Shown here piece by piece: positions 26,185 to 37,454 of a stretch of 64,000 nt of DNA. The notes beneath the pieces were generated by a model. It did no database searches, had not been told where the DNA came from, and saw nothing but the letters and a program-made list of their open reading frames with translations. How positions within the stretch are numbered: position 1 is the first letter of the stretch; the number at the start of each line of letters is the position of its first letter. Source of the stretch: Fodinicurvata sediminis DSM 21159 (GTDB taxonomy: Bacteria > Pseudomonadota > Alphaproteobacteria > Kiloniellales > DSM-21159); contig NZ_ATVH01000016.1 in the NCBI RefSeq assembly GCF_000420625.1, positions 186,001 to 250,000 of the forward strand. Reading direction: 5' to 3'. Made by a program: the position numbers and the translations under genes.

Positions 26185-27588
26185 ATGAGCGAGCTGGATG
26201 GAAACCATCAGGCGGGAACACTGATCGACCGTGTTGCCGAAATCGCGGGAGGCCTGGGGCTGGAATTGACGGACGTTGCCGGCGATGTGGAGAGCATTGC
26301 CCGCAATGTGGAAGAGCAGGCCGGTTCACTCAACGAGCTGTCATCACAGGCCAATCGCGTTTCCGAACGCAATCACCGCATCCTGGAAATGGCGGCCTCG
26401 GCCCAGGAAACGGCTTCCAGTGCATCGCAAGAGGTCTCAGGATCGCGAGAGACCATGGACAGCGGATTGGAGAAGATCCGCAGCCTGGTGCAGTCCGTAA
26501 ACAATATGGAAAGCCAGCTTTCCGGCCTGCAGGAAGCCCTGGACAAGGTTGCACGGGTAGCTGCCGGGATTGACGCCATCGCCAAGCAGACCAACCTGTT
26601 GGCGCTGAACGCCACCATCGAGGCGGCGCGGGCCGGGGAGGCCGGAAAGGGCTTTGCCGTGGTTGCCGGCGAGGTGAAGGAATTGGCAAGTCAGACCAGT
26701 AAGGCAACCGCAGAAATCGACGAAACCCTCAGCCAACTGACCAGCCAGGCGCAGCACCTTATCTCGATGGGTACGGAAAGCACACAGCAGGCCGAGGCTG
26801 TGCGTGAGGGGACAGAAAGCCTCGACGGCTTGCTGGGTAAGCTACAGCAGGCCATGGAAGCCGTGGATGGCCGTGCCGGGGACATTGCCCGGGATGCCGG
26901 TGATATCGACGAAGGCTCGCGGCAATTGGCCGAGACCCTGAACGGCATGACCGGAGGGGTTACGCAATCGGGGGAAACTCTCAAGGAAAGCAGGGATCGT
27001 ATCAACAGCCTGATCTCCACTGGTGAGAACCTGTTGGGCCTGGTGGCGGACAGTCAGGAGAATACCCTGGATCGTCCTTTTATCGAGTTGGCCAGGGAAA
27101 CGGCACAGTACTGTGCTGATGCGTTTGAAAAGGCACTGTCACAGAACGAGATCCCTCAAGCAGATCTGTTCAGCCGGGATTATAAAACGATTCCCGGAAC
27201 GAACCCAGAGCAGCACATGGCTCCCTTCACGGATCTGACGGACCGGCTGCTGCCGGAATTCCAGGAAGCAGCCCTTGAGCAGGATGAGCGGATCGTCTTC
27301 TGCGCCTGCATCGATACCGAGGGGTATATCCCGACGCACAACAGGAAGTTCTCCGCCCCCCAGGGCAACGATCCCGTTTGGAACAATGCCAATTGCCGCA
27401 ATCGACGGCTGTTCAACGATCGCGTGGGTCTGGCAGCCGGCAGGAATACAAAACCTTTCCTGCTGCAGACCTATCGCCGTGACATGGGCGGAGGGCAGTT
27501 CGTCCTGATGAAGGATGTTTCAGTTCCAATATATGTCGGTGGACAGCACTGGGGTGCACTGCGGCTGGCCTACAGGCCCAACAACTGA
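26185..27588 (+). CDS. soluble methyl-accepting chemotaxis protein with C-terminal sensory-like domain
   Basis: A 467-residue chemoreceptor with no transmembrane segment. Residues 1-290 form the signalling coiled coil; its hairpin tip reads [27 protein letters not shown] (near 130) with [20 protein letters not shown] following. The C-terminal ~180 residues are a separate globular domain with [36 protein letters not shown] and [16 protein letters not shown] motifs, a pattern seen at the C-terminus of many alphaproteobacterial receptors and likely PAS/Cache-like. The signalling part thus precedes the sensor. No other chemotaxis gene is nearby. Confidence 0.87.
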   Translation: MSELDGNHQAGTLIDRVAEIAGGLGLELTDVAGDVESIARNVEEQAGSLNELSSQANRVSERNHRILEMAASAQETASSASQEVSGSRETMDSGLEKIRSLVQSVNNMESQLSGLQEALDKVARVAAGIDAIAKQTNLLALNATIEAARAGEAGKGFAVVAGEVKELASQTSKATAEIDETLSQLTSQAQHLISMGTESTQQAEAVREGTESLDGLLGKLQQAMEAVDGRAGDIARDAGDIDEGSRQLAETLNGMTGGVTQSGETLKESRDRINSLISTGENLLGLVADSQENTLDRPFIELARETAQYCADAFEKALSQNEIPQADLFSRDYKTIPGTNPEQHMAPFTDLTDRLLPEFQEAALEQDERIVFCACIDTEGYIPTHNRKFSAPQGNDPVWNNANCRNRRLFNDRVGLAAGRNTKPFLLQTYRRDMGGGQFVLMKDVSVPIYVGGQHWGALRLAYRPNN

Positions 27589-27609
27589 AGCATTCAGCGA
27601 CGGCAAAAC

Positions 27610-27649
27610 AAAATAGGCTGCCAGCAGTGTGATGCCGGCAGCCTATTTT
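27610..27649. terminator. bidirectional terminator between chemoreceptor and DD-carboxypeptidase genes
   Basis: A 13-base-pair perfect stem (27610-27622 with 27637-27649) has AAAA on one side and TTTT on the other, so it can work in both directions. The convergent genes end at 27588 and 27692. Confidence 0.82.
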
Positions 27650-27691
27650 CGTTGGCACTTGGGCCGAGTCTGGGTCCCTGTTACAGGAACC

Positions 27692-28951
27692 TCAGCCGCC
27701 CGAGGGATTTACCACCAGACAATCCATTCCTTCGGAAGACAGCGACTTGCAGGCCCCCTTGGCCTGATTCTCCGCAAGGCCAATCAGACGGGCGCGATAA
27801 AGCGCACCTTTTGTGCCCTGGGTGCTGCTGACAGCGACGTGCTCAAGGGACAATCCACGGATCCGTTCGGCAGCTTTTCCAGCCATGTCTTGCGCTGACT
27901 GGGAACTGCGGAAGGCACCGACCTGGATCGCCCAGATGCCGGAGGTGGAGGCATCGCCTTCGGCATAGGTGGCATCGCCAGTCGAAGCTTCGGCCTTTGA
28001 AATGAGGGACAGACCCGAGGAGGTGCTCTTGTTATCCCTGTCGGCCGCCTGTGTCGAAGCGACCGCAGAGGCAAGCTGGATGGGTTTGGGTGCTGCCGGG
28101 CCTGTTGGCGTGATCTGGTTGGCGACACGAAGTTGCTTAGCCTTGTCAAATCCGCGATTCAGCAGCGTCACCATGTGATCATCACGTGTGCGCGAGGTGC
28201 GGCCTCCAAAGACAACCGCAATGATCCGGCGCCCATTGCGCACGGCCGAGGCCGCAAGATTGAAGCCCGAGGCGTTGATGTATCCGGTCTTGATACCATC
28301 AACCCCGTCATAGCGTTTCAGCAGCTTGTTGGTGCTGTTGATGGTCTGTCCGCGATAGCTGTATTGCTGGGTCGAGAAATACTTGTAGTGATGCGGAAAA
28401 TGGTCGAGCAGGGCCTTTGAAAGATAGGCCATGTCGCGCGCCGTGGTGATCTGTCCTCGGTCCGGCAGGCCGGACGCATTGCGGAAGGTGGTATTGCGCA
28501 GGCCGAGCTGTTGCGCCTTGCGAGTCATCTGCTGGGCAAAGTCCCACTCCGTTCCGGAAATGCTTTCGGCAATGACCACCGCCACGTCATTGGCCGAGCG
28601 CGTCACAAGGACGCCAATGGCGTCCTTCAGGCGAATGGTCTCGCCAGCGCGCAGGCCCAGTTTCGACGGCGGCATGCCAGCGGCACGCGGTGAAACCGTA
28701 AGGGGCTGATCAAGGGTCATGTTTCCCTTGTCCAGCTGCTCGAACACCATATACAGCGTCATCATCTTGGTCAGCGAGGCAGGATAGCGCTGAGCATCGG
28801 CACTGGAAGAGTGCAGGACTTTGCCTGTCTGGTAGTCCATGATGATGGAGGCGTATTTCGGATTGGCCTGGGCGGCCGCGGAAAGCAGGAATACCGCTGC
28901 GAATACGCAGAGAAATCTAGCTGCCAAGTGTGTGAATGATGTGGAAATCAT
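27692..28951 (-). CDS. dacA: D-alanyl-D-alanine carboxypeptidase with C-terminal SPOR domain
   Basis: Penicillin-binding protein that trims the terminal D-Ala of peptidoglycan stem peptides in the periplasm. The 419-residue precursor has a signal peptide (residues 1-29, ending SAAAQA), the SxxK motif SLTK (Ser59), the SAN motif (RSANDVAVVIAE near 118) and KTG (GIKTGYINASGF near 222). After a Ser/Ala linker, a SPOR domain (GIWAIQVGAFRSS..., residues ~340-419) replaces the usual PBP5 C-terminal domain and should bind denuded septal glycans. The ATG at 28951 starts the signal peptide; an upstream extension is unlikely. Confidence 0.9.
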   Translation of the reverse strand: MISTSFTHLAARFLCVFAAVFLLSAAAQANPKYASIIMDYQTGKVLHSSSADAQRYPASLTKMMTLYMVFEQLDKGNMTLDQPLTVSPRAAGMPPSKLGLRAGETIRLKDAIGVLVTRSANDVAVVIAESISGTEWDFAQQMTRKAQQLGLRNTTFRNASGLPDRGQITTARDMAYLSKALLDHFPHHYKYFSTQQYSYRGQTINSTNKLLKRYDGVDGIKTGYINASGFNLAASAVRNGRRIIAVVFGGRTSRTRDDHMVTLLNRGFDKAKQLRVANQITPTGPAAPKPIQLASAVASTQAADRDNKSTSSGLSLISKAEASTGDATYAEGDASTSGIWAIQVGAFRSSQSAQDMAGKAAERIRGLSLEHVAVSSTQGTKGALYRARLIGLAENQAKGACKSLSSEGMDCLVVNPSGG

Positions 28952-29194
28952 TGAGACGGCCCCCAAAGAATAGCTTATAGTCCCCTGAATCACAGCGATT
29001 CTATGCGATGGAGTCGCGGCTGTCCAGAATTTCAGGTGAAAAGCTATCAAAAAGCATTCTTGCCTGTTCTACAGACGAAGTCAGAATCAGGGAAGCTTTC
29101 TGTACAACGACCGATGCTGGCAGCCATGCGGTCGATCGCCGCAGCTTCACGTCCAGAGACAGCTGCGTGAAATGGCAGTGCTAACTTCGAGGTT

Positions 29195-29209
29195 ATGCTG
29201 CACTGCACA
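29195..29209. promoter_or_regulatory. upstream TGC-rich operator, likely PhaR site
   Basis: The sequence TGCTGCACTGCACAA contains CTGC-N3-GCAC, one mismatch from CTGC-N3-GCAG, reported for the PHB regulator PhaR in Rhodobacter sphaeroides. It sits nine bases upstream of a -35 box for the phasin gene. Confidence 0.55.
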
Positions 29210-29217
29210 AAATTCCC

Positions 29218-29245
29218 TTGACTTACTGAGTGCCATCCTTATCTT
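29218..29245 (+). promoter_or_regulatory. predicted sigma-70 promoter of the phasin gene
   Basis: TTGACT (29218-29223) and TATCTT (29240-29245) are separated by 16 bases. Transcription would start near 29252, inside the second TGC-rich operator, leaving a leader of about 100 bases. Confidence 0.6.
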
Positions 29246-29252
29246 ACCGGTA

Positions 29253-29267
29253 TGTTGCATCGCAACA
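29253..29267. promoter_or_regulatory. downstream TGC palindrome operator, likely PhaR site
   Basis: TGTTGC-ATC-GCAACA is a perfect 6-base inverted repeat with a 3-base spacer. It overlaps the predicted transcription start of the phasin gene, where a bound repressor would block the polymerase. Confidence 0.6.
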
Positions 29268-29353
29268 AAGCCATGTGTTGATCAACTCTGACGAGCTGCA
29301 ATTCATGGAGTTCGACAGAGTAACGTCACACGAAACATCAGGAGTATAGAGAT

Positions 29354-29884
29354 ATGACCACAAAGAAAACCGCCTCGGCGCAGGAAGCGTTGAAGCCTGT
29401 TGAGGCCGCCGTCAATTCCGGTAAGGAAACTGTCGATGCGGTTCTCAAGGTCAGCGCCGACGCCGCAACGAAGCAGTACGAGCAGGCCTTCTCCATGACC
29501 AAGGAACAGGTCGAGAAGTCCTCCAACATGGCCTTCAAGAACTACGACGAATTCCAGGATCTCGGCAAGGAGAACCTGAATGCCGTCGTGAACTCAGGCA
29601 CGACCTTTGCGAAGGGGTTCGAGGCCATCAGCAAGGAAATGATGGCGTTCACCCAGTCCAATATGGAAGCGGGCCTGGCCATGACCAAGAAGATGCTTGG
29701 TGCCAAGAACCTTCAGGAATTCACCGATCTGCACGGCGAATACAGCCGTGGCCAGTTCGACAAGTTCCTGGCGGAGACCGCAAAGCTGAGCGAGATGTCG
29801 ATGCAGACGGCCAACGAAGCTGTTGCACCGCTTCAGACGCGGGCCCAGGCGACCATGGAAAAGGTCATGAAGCCGGCCGCATGA
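29354..29884 (+). CDS. phaP: phasin family protein
   Basis: A 176-residue helical, Lys/Glu/Ala-rich protein without signal peptide that should coat polyhydroxyalkanoate granules. The family region runs from about residue 40 to 150 (QYEQAFSMTKEQVEKSSNMAF, NLNAVVNSGTTFAKGFEAISKEM, QEFTDLHGEYSRGQFDKFLAE). An AGGAG ribosome site lies nine bases before the ATG. It is monocistronic: promoter and two TGC-rich operators upstream, terminator downstream. Induction when PHB granules sequester the repressor PhaR is the expected control. Confidence 0.9.
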   Translation: MTTKKTASAQEALKPVEAAVNSGKETVDAVLKVSADAATKQYEQAFSMTKEQVEKSSNMAFKNYDEFQDLGKENLNAVVNSGTTFAKGFEAISKEMMAFTQSNMEAGLAMTKKMLGAKNLQEFTDLHGEYSRGQFDKFLAETAKLSEMSMQTANEAVAPLQTRAQATMEKVMKPAA

Positions 29885-29911
29885 ATGCCCGGTGACATGA
29901 CGTTCTGACAG

Positions 29912-29948
29912 CGGGGCCCGGCAGCGATGTCGGGCCCCGTTTCGTTTG
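29912..29948 (+). terminator. intrinsic terminator of the phasin gene
   Basis: A 9-base-pair GC-only stem (29912-29920 with 29931-29939) with a 10-base loop is followed by TTTCGTTT. It lies 28 bases after the stop codon. Confidence 0.82.
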
Positions 29949-30116
29949 ATGGCGCCCGAGGAATTTGCCAGACTCCCTCTTGTCATGACGAATATGAAAG
30001 AGTGCCCTCTTGACGCCGCATTCTTCTTTCCAAGTTAATCAGTAGGAAAAGCTTTTTGTGCTATGATCACCGGAAACGAAGGCAGTTGGTTACCTTGCAT
30101 GTATCAGGAAGCCGTT

Positions 30117-30446
30117 ATGAGTGCGAATGACGGAAATGATGGAGACGACGACGGCTCCACCGACGTGGTCGTAAAGTCCAGGACAAAGACCAAGAAGCCG
30201 TCGCTCTACAAGGTTCTGATGCTGAATGACGACTATACGCCGATGGAGTTCGTCGTTCATGTCCTGGAGCAGTTCTTCTCGAAAGGTCGGGAAGAGGCCA
30301 CGCAGATCATGCTTCAGGTGCACCGCCGGGGTGTCGGCGTGTGTGGTGTCTTTACATATGAAGTAGCGGAAACCAAGGTTACACAGGTGGTCGATTACGC
30401 GCGCAAGCACCAGCACCCCCTGCAGTGCACGCTGGAAAAGGAGTAG
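30117..30446 (+). CDS. clpS: ATP-dependent Clp protease adaptor ClpS
   Basis: Adaptor of 109 residues that hands N-degron proteins to ClpAP. An acidic disordered tail ([11 protein letters not shown]) precedes the core domain: [21 protein letters not shown] near residue 30, with the Asn-Asp pair that binds the substrate amino terminus, and [21 protein letters not shown] near 65 with the substrate-binding His. The ATG at 30117 has AGGAAG upstream; a start 18 codons earlier is open but lacks a site. It precedes clpA by seven bases. Confidence 0.92.
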   Translation: MSANDGNDGDDDGSTDVVVKSRTKTKKPSLYKVLMLNDDYTPMEFVVHVLEQFFSKGREEATQIMLQVHRRGVGVCGVFTYEVAETKVTQVVDYARKHQHPLQCTLEKE

Positions 30447-30453
30447 GCCTCTA

Positions 30454-32778
<2,325 letters not shown>

Positions 32779-32817
32779 CCTGAAGCCTGCTTTCCTGTAA
32801 CGGGATCCAGTTCTACG

Positions 32818-32852
32818 GCGGGCCCGGAGCAAACACTCCGGGCCCGCTTTTT
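32818..32852 (+). terminator. intrinsic terminator of the clpS-clpA operon
   Basis: A 12-base-pair perfect stem (32818-32829 with 32836-32847), loop CAAACA, followed by TTTTT. It touches the stop codon of the convergent aminopeptidase gene. Confidence 0.9.
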
Positions 32853-34273
32853 CATGCGCTGTCGTTGCTGGGCGATTTACCTGACAAAGCCCGCTCCTCG
32901 ATCAGGCTGTAGACGGCGCGCAAGGCCATGGCTTCACCGCCGGCCGGCCGGCCGGGGCGGTCGCTCTGGTTCCAGGCATAGACATCGAAGTGCACCCAGG
33001 GTGTTTCCGGCGGAATAAAGTGTTCCAGAAACAGGGCCGCCGTGATGGCGCCGGCAAAGGGGCCTTCCGAAACGTTGTTCAGGTCGGCGACCTTGCTTTT
33101 CAGTTTCTCACGGTAGGGCTGGTGTAGGGGCAGACGCCAAAGGCTATCCTTCTGCCTTTCGCCATGCTGCGCCAGAGAGGACGCCAATGCGCCATCATTG
33201 CAGAACATGGCAGGCAGATCGGGACCGAGGGCCACGCGTGCGGCACCGGTCAGCGTTGCAAAGTCGAGCAGCAGGTCGACCTTCTCGCTGCCCGCCTCGC
33301 AGAGTGCATCGGCCAGTACCAGCCGGCCTTCGGCATCCGTGTTCCCGATCTCCACGCTCAGGCCCTTGCGTGTCTGTATGACATCCAGGGGTCGGAAGGC
33401 ATTTCCGGACACCGCGTTCTCCACCGCAGGAATGAGGACGCGCAGGCGAATGGGCAGCTCAGCCTCCATGATCGTGGAGGCAAGACCGAGCACATGGGCA
33501 GCACCGCCCATGTCCTTCTTCATGATTTTCATGCCCTCGGCCGGTTTCAAGTCCAGGCCGCCCGTGTCGAAACAGACGCCTTTGCCGACAAGAACCACCA
33601 GTGGCGCTGTCTTGTCTCCTCCGGACCAGCGCAGGTCAATGAGGCGCGGAGCGCGTGTGGAGGCACGGCCCACTGCATGAATGGCGGGATAGTTCTCCTC
33701 CAGCAAAGCTTCTCCCTCGACGACCTGCAAGGCGGCTCCGTGTTCGCCTGCTAGCTGGCGGGCGGCTTCCTCCAGCTCCTCCGGACCCATGTCATTGGCG
33801 GGAGTGTTGATCAGGTCGCGGGTCAGTCCGATGCCACGGGCCAGGCGTTTTACCGCCGCGCTATCGCAATTCTGTGGCCAGACCAGGGAAGCGGACAAGC
33901 GGTCCACCTTGCGATAGTGGTTGTAGCTGTAGCTTCCAAGTGCCCATCCAAGTGCGGCGGCATTCGCACTGTCCCTGTCGAGGGCAGGCTGTATTTCATA
34001 GGTTCCGGGCGGCAGGGATTTCGGCAAGGCGCCGTAGGACCATATATCGTCCAAAGCCTCTACGCCGGCCAGCATCTCGTTCATTTGGCCATTCCTGCCA
34101 GGCAAGGGACAGAAGCTGCCGCTCTTTGCGCTGAACCCGTTTGCTGTCACCCAGGCACGCACCTCGTCCGGCTGATCGGCCAACCAGCTTTCCAGGCTGT
34201 CCGCATTCAGGATACGCAAGGCGATGGCGTGGCCAGAGGAATCGGCAAGGGAAGCAAGCATGTGATTTGTCAT
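32852..34273 (-). CDS. M17 leucyl aminopeptidase family protein
   Basis: Two-metal aminopeptidase of about 473 residues. The catalytic domain shows GKGVCFDTGGLDLKPAEGMKIMKKDMGGAAHVLG (near 215; metal-binding Asp and catalytic Lys) and the family signature NTDAEGRLVLADAL near 300. The N-terminal domain is short and divergent, as in the PepA-like branch common in alphaproteobacteria. The ATG at 34273 is preferred by length, but no strong ribosome site is visible and a start 25 codons earlier is open. It may process peptides released by ClpAP, but that is only inference from location. Confidence 0.88.
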   Translation of the reverse strand: MTNHMLASLADSSGHAIALRILNADSLESWLADQPDEVRAWVTANGFSAKSGSFCPLPGRNGQMNEMLAGVEALDDIWSYGALPKSLPPGTYEIQPALDRDSANAAALGWALGSYSYNHYRKVDRLSASLVWPQNCDSAAVKRLARGIGLTRDLINTPANDMGPEELEEAARQLAGEHGAALQVVEGEALLEENYPAIHAVGRASTRAPRLIDLRWSGGDKTAPLVVLVGKGVCFDTGGLDLKPAEGMKIMKKDMGGAAHVLGLASTIMEAELPIRLRVLIPAVENAVSGNAFRPLDVIQTRKGLSVEIGNTDAEGRLVLADALCEAGSEKVDLLLDFATLTGAARVALGPDLPAMFCNDGALASSLAQHGERQKDSLWRLPLHQPYREKLKSKVADLNNVSEGPFAGAITAALFLEHFIPPETPWVHFDVYAWNQSDRPGRPAGGEAMALRAVYSLIEERALSGKSPSNDSA

Positions 34274-34379
34274 CGTGATCGGTTCACCAGAAGCGAGTTG
34301 AAGAAAGAATTGCGGAACCAAGCTCGCACGGGCAGGCTCGACATCCAAGCAATCTGCACCAAGTCTTCACGAGCGTTTC

Positions 34380-35021
34380 ATGGATACTACACTTGTCATC
34401 GGAAACAAGAACTACTCCTCCTGGTCCCTGCGTGCCTGGCTGCCGCTTCGTCAGGCAGGGCTTTCCTTTTGCGAGGAGGTGATTCCTCTGCGCCGGGAAG
34501 ATACGTCAGAACAAATTCTGTCCTGGTCGCCCAGCGGCAAGGTGCCGGTGTTGCTTCATGAGGGACGCACTGTCTGGGACAGCCTGGCCATCGGTGAATA
34601 CCTGGCGGAACTTTACCCCCAGGCCGGTCTTTTGCCTGCCGCCCGCGCTGCGCGTGCGCGTGCGCGCAGCATCATTGCTGAAATGCATGCCGGCTTCGGT
34701 GCCTTGAGGAAAGAATGTCCGATGGACATGCGCGCGCATCGCCCAATCGATCTGTCCGCGGAGACAAGGCGTGATGTGGAACGTATCAGTGCCATCTGGG
34801 AGGCCTGCCTGAAGGAGGCTGGCGGCAGAGGTTTCCTGTTCGGTTCGCCGGGGCTCGCCGATGCCTTCTATGCGCCCGTGGTCAGCCGCTTTGCCACCTA
34901 TGGCATCATGCCGGGGCCGCTCGGCCAGGCTTACATGGAACAGATCCAGGATTGGCCCCTCTATCAGGAATGGCTGAATGCTGCCCGACAGGAAACCTGG
35001 AGTTTCAACCTGACGGCCTGA
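34380..35021 (+). CDS. glutathione S-transferase family protein
   Basis: Cytoplasmic GST-like protein of 213 residues. The thioredoxin-like N-terminal domain begins LVIGNKNYSSWSLRAWLPLRQAG with a Ser in the catalytic position (YSSWS), contains the cis-proline VPVLLHEG near residue 58 and the WDSLAIGEYLAELYP glutathione-binding stretch near 68. The helical C-terminal domain includes GFLFGSPGLADAFYAPVVSRFATYG. The YSSWSLR start points to the subgroup near maleylacetoacetate isomerase and stringent-starvation-like GSTs. The substrate is unknown. It is convergent with a small hypothetical gene. Confidence 0.88.
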   Translation: MDTTLVIGNKNYSSWSLRAWLPLRQAGLSFCEEVIPLRREDTSEQILSWSPSGKVPVLLHEGRTVWDSLAIGEYLAELYPQAGLLPAARAARARARSIIAEMHAGFGALRKECPMDMRAHRPIDLSAETRRDVERISAIWEACLKEAGGRGFLFGSPGLADAFYAPVVSRFATYGIMPGPLGQAYMEQIQDWPLYQEWLNAARQETWSFNLTA

Positions 35022-35023
35022 GA

Positions 35024-35254
35024 TCACGCCGCCTGAGCCGATGATCTCTGGCCGTTCGTTTTCGGCTTGTCTGAGCTTGCCCGATTGATGGTTCTCTCGA
35101 TTTCCTCGGGGCTGCCGAAAAGTTTCCCATCAAGGTTGTCGTAGCGCGGGTCGAGCGCAGTGAAGCGAAAGCGCTCACCTTCGCGGATTGCAAGCCCGAC
35201 CCCACGTTCGTCGGTTTCTATCAGAAGGGCACCTGTGTTTCCGAATACCTGCAT
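35024..35254 (-). CDS. small conserved-looking hypothetical protein
   Basis: A 76-residue soluble protein (NTGALLIETDERGVGLAIREGERFRFTA near residue 5, then DNLDGKLFGSPEEIERTI). The beta-rich first half and helical second half look like a real fold. A GCGAGGA ribosome site lies nine bases before the ATG. It ends three bases from the convergent GST gene. I do not recognise a named family. Confidence 0.6.
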   Translation of the reverse strand: MQVFGNTGALLIETDERGVGLAIREGERFRFTALDPRYDNLDGKLFGSPEEIERTINRASSDKPKTNGQRSSAQAA

Positions 35255-35410
35255 GAGTCTGTCCTCGCTGGATGGCAGCGCCAGCCCTGTATGGCTGGCG
35301 ACGCTGGTGGATTGCCACTCAGACTACAGCAAGCTTCATGATGTTATGATGTCATCCGCATGATAATGCGTTGAAGGTGCCGTGGGGGTGCCTCAGCTTT
35401 CCTGGCGAAC

Positions 35411-36178
35411 TCAGCGAAATTTCAGAGTACGCAGGAAGAAGTTGGAGGTGCGCTGCAAGCTGTCGTCGAATGTGTCGCCACGTAGCGTATGGGCCTGTCC
35501 ATCATAGATTTGCAGCTCGTAGTTGGCCCCGACGGTCTTGAGAACCTTGGCCGCTTCATGCGCGCGTCCCACCGGCACAACGGAGTCTCTGCCCCCGTGG
35601 AGAATCAAGGTTGGCGGCATGGACTGAATGCGGGAACGGTCGATGTCCCAGGAAAGTCCCCCTCCGACAGCGACCACGGCCTTTATGCGCTCGTCCTGCG
35701 TAGCGCGGCCCAGTGCCTGAAAGGCACCAAGAGAGAAGCCATAGACGCCAATACGTTCCTCATCGACCTTGGGGAGCTTCGCGATGTACTCGAGGGCTTC
35801 GCCCACTACACGGTCACGCTGACGGAAATAGGCCGGGCTGGCCTTGTTCGCGACACTCAGGCCGTCGAAGTAGTGCACGATGAAAGCGGCAATGCCTTCA
35901 TCCACAAGCTGTTCGACGATGGGATAGAACAGAGATCCACTTCCCAGGCCGCTGGCTCCATGCAGAACCGCAACAGCCGGAACGGGGGCATCGGGCCTGG
36001 CTCCTTCGGGCAGGGCCATGTCAATCCGTACGTTACGGCCTTCGACCTTGAAGCTTCCCATGCCGTTGACGACCTGGGCTGCATTGAAGCCATGGCTTTC
36101 GGAAAGGGGGACGAGCAGGAAAACGCTGAAAATGAGACCGGTCAAAACCGGAAAAAAGGCTCCTCTACGTTTCCGCAT
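35411..36178 (-). CDS. dienelactone hydrolase family protein, exported
   Basis: An alpha/beta hydrolase of 255 residues with an N-terminal signal peptide or anchor (FFPVLTGLIFSVFLLVPLSES). The oxyanion strand AVLHGASGLGSG lies near residue 75, the nucleophile elbow GVYGFSLGAFQALG near 145 (Ser, where classical dienelactone hydrolases have Cys), the acid in LILHGGRDSVVPV near 190, and the His in YDGQAHTLRGDTFDDSLQR near 228. It probably acts on an ester in the periplasm. It is transcribed alone. Confidence 0.85.
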   Translation of the reverse strand: MRKRRGAFFPVLTGLIFSVFLLVPLSESHGFNAAQVVNGMGSFKVEGRNVRIDMALPEGARPDAPVPAVAVLHGASGLGSGSLFYPIVEQLVDEGIAAFIVHYFDGLSVANKASPAYFRQRDRVVGEALEYIAKLPKVDEERIGVYGFSLGAFQALGRATQDERIKAVVAVGGGLSWDIDRSRIQSMPPTLILHGGRDSVVPVGRAHEAAKVLKTVGANYELQIYDGQAHTLRGDTFDDSLQRTSNFFLRTLKFR

Positions 36179-36283
36179 GCTGTTCCAATGCCTCCCGATG
36201 ATTGGACCTGTGGTTCTATAACACCAAAACCCGCCCCAGTCTCAACAAAAAGCTGCTGCATTTCTGACATTCTTGGGGCGTGC

Positions 36284-37363
36284 TCACCTGGAGTCGGCAT
36301 CATTCAATGATTGTCCTGGACGAACGGGGGCCCAAAGGACCTCCTCGATGTCCTCGGCACCGGTAAAGAGCATGACAAGGCGATCAACACCAAGCGCTAT
36401 CCCGGCAGCCTCCGGCATGCCCTGGTCGAGTGCGGCCAGGAAGTCCTCATCAATGGGATAGCGCTGCCCGTAGATACGCTGTTTCTCTCTGCAGTCAGCC
36501 TCGAACCGTCGGCGCTGCTCGCTGGCATCCGTCAGTTCGCCAAATGCATTGGCGAGTTCAACCCCGGCGATATAGAGTTCAAAGCGTTCGGCCAGCCTTG
36601 GATCCGATGGTTTTGGGCGTGACAGCGCGGCCTGGCTGACCGGGTAGTCATAGAGGATGGTGGGGGTACTATATCCCAGGTGCGGCTCGATCTTCTCCAG
36701 AAGGATCCGGGTAAAAACGGCCTGCCAATCGTCATCCTCGGCTGTCCGGATTCCCTGTTGCCTGGCGGCTTCGGCCAGCAGGCCTGCGTCGGGCTTCCAG
36801 GGGTCCTCTGTCGTCGCCAACAGGTCGATGTTGGCATAGTGTTGGAAGGCCTCGGTAACGGAAAGATGCTCCCAGGGCTGGAAAAGATCGACCTGCTGTC
36901 CCTTCCAGATAATGGATGTTTGCTGCAGGCGACGCGCAATGGCACGCAGCATATCCTGGCAGTCCTGCATCAGGACTTCATAGCCTTCCTGTGCCCTGTA
37001 CCATTCAAGCAGCGTGAATTCCGGATGGTGAAGGGACGAAGCCTCGGCATTGCGAAACACACGGGCAAGGGTGAAGAGGCGTTTTTCCCCGGCGACCAGA
37101 AGCTTCTTGCAGGCAAATTCCGGCGAGGTGTGAAGGTAGAGCTGCGCCTGCCTGCCGTCGGGGGTGGTCAGCCGGGTTTCAAAGGCCTGTAGATGAGGCT
37201 CCAGCCCAGGAGAAATCTGCAGGGCCGGGGTTTCAGCCTCCACGAAATCCTGATCAAGAAAGTGTTGACGTATCCCGTTCAGGACATGCGTTCTCTTGAC
37301 CAGGTTCGGGCGTCGCCGGGCATAGGTTTCGGGATTCCACCAGTTTTCCGAGGCTGTGGTCAT
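36284..37363 (-). CDS. epmA: EF-P lysine aminoacylase EpmA (GenX/PoxA)
   Basis: A class II lysyl-tRNA-synthetase-like enzyme of 359 residues without an anticodon-binding domain. It charges beta-lysine onto elongation factor P. Visible are motif 1 ([20 protein letters not shown] near residue 35), [18 protein letters not shown], motif 2 ([26 protein letters not shown] near 98) and motif 3 ([22 protein letters not shown] near 325). Length and lack of the N-terminal OB domain separate it from LysS. It is divergent from efp, its substrate, with 91 bases between the starts. Confidence 0.93.
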   Translation of the reverse strand: MTTASENWWNPETYARRRPNLVKRTHVLNGIRQHFLDQDFVEAETPALQISPGLEPHLQAFETRLTTPDGRQAQLYLHTSPEFACKKLLVAGEKRLFTLARVFRNAEASSLHHPEFTLLEWYRAQEGYEVLMQDCQDMLRAIARRLQQTSIIWKGQQVDLFQPWEHLSVTEAFQHYANIDLLATTEDPWKPDAGLLAEAARQQGIRTAEDDDWQAVFTRILLEKIEPHLGYSTPTILYDYPVSQAALSRPKPSDPRLAERFELYIAGVELANAFGELTDASEQRRRFEADCREKQRIYGQRYPIDEDFLAALDQGMPEAAGIALGVDRLVMLFTGAEDIEEVLWAPVRPGQSLNDADSR

Positions 37364-37454
37364 GCTGCTGATGCTGTTCCAGTGTGGCTTGGCGTTGAGG
37401 GAAGGAGGGGAAGCTGTTAGCTTCCGACATCTTTTTCATAAGGGATATTTGATC

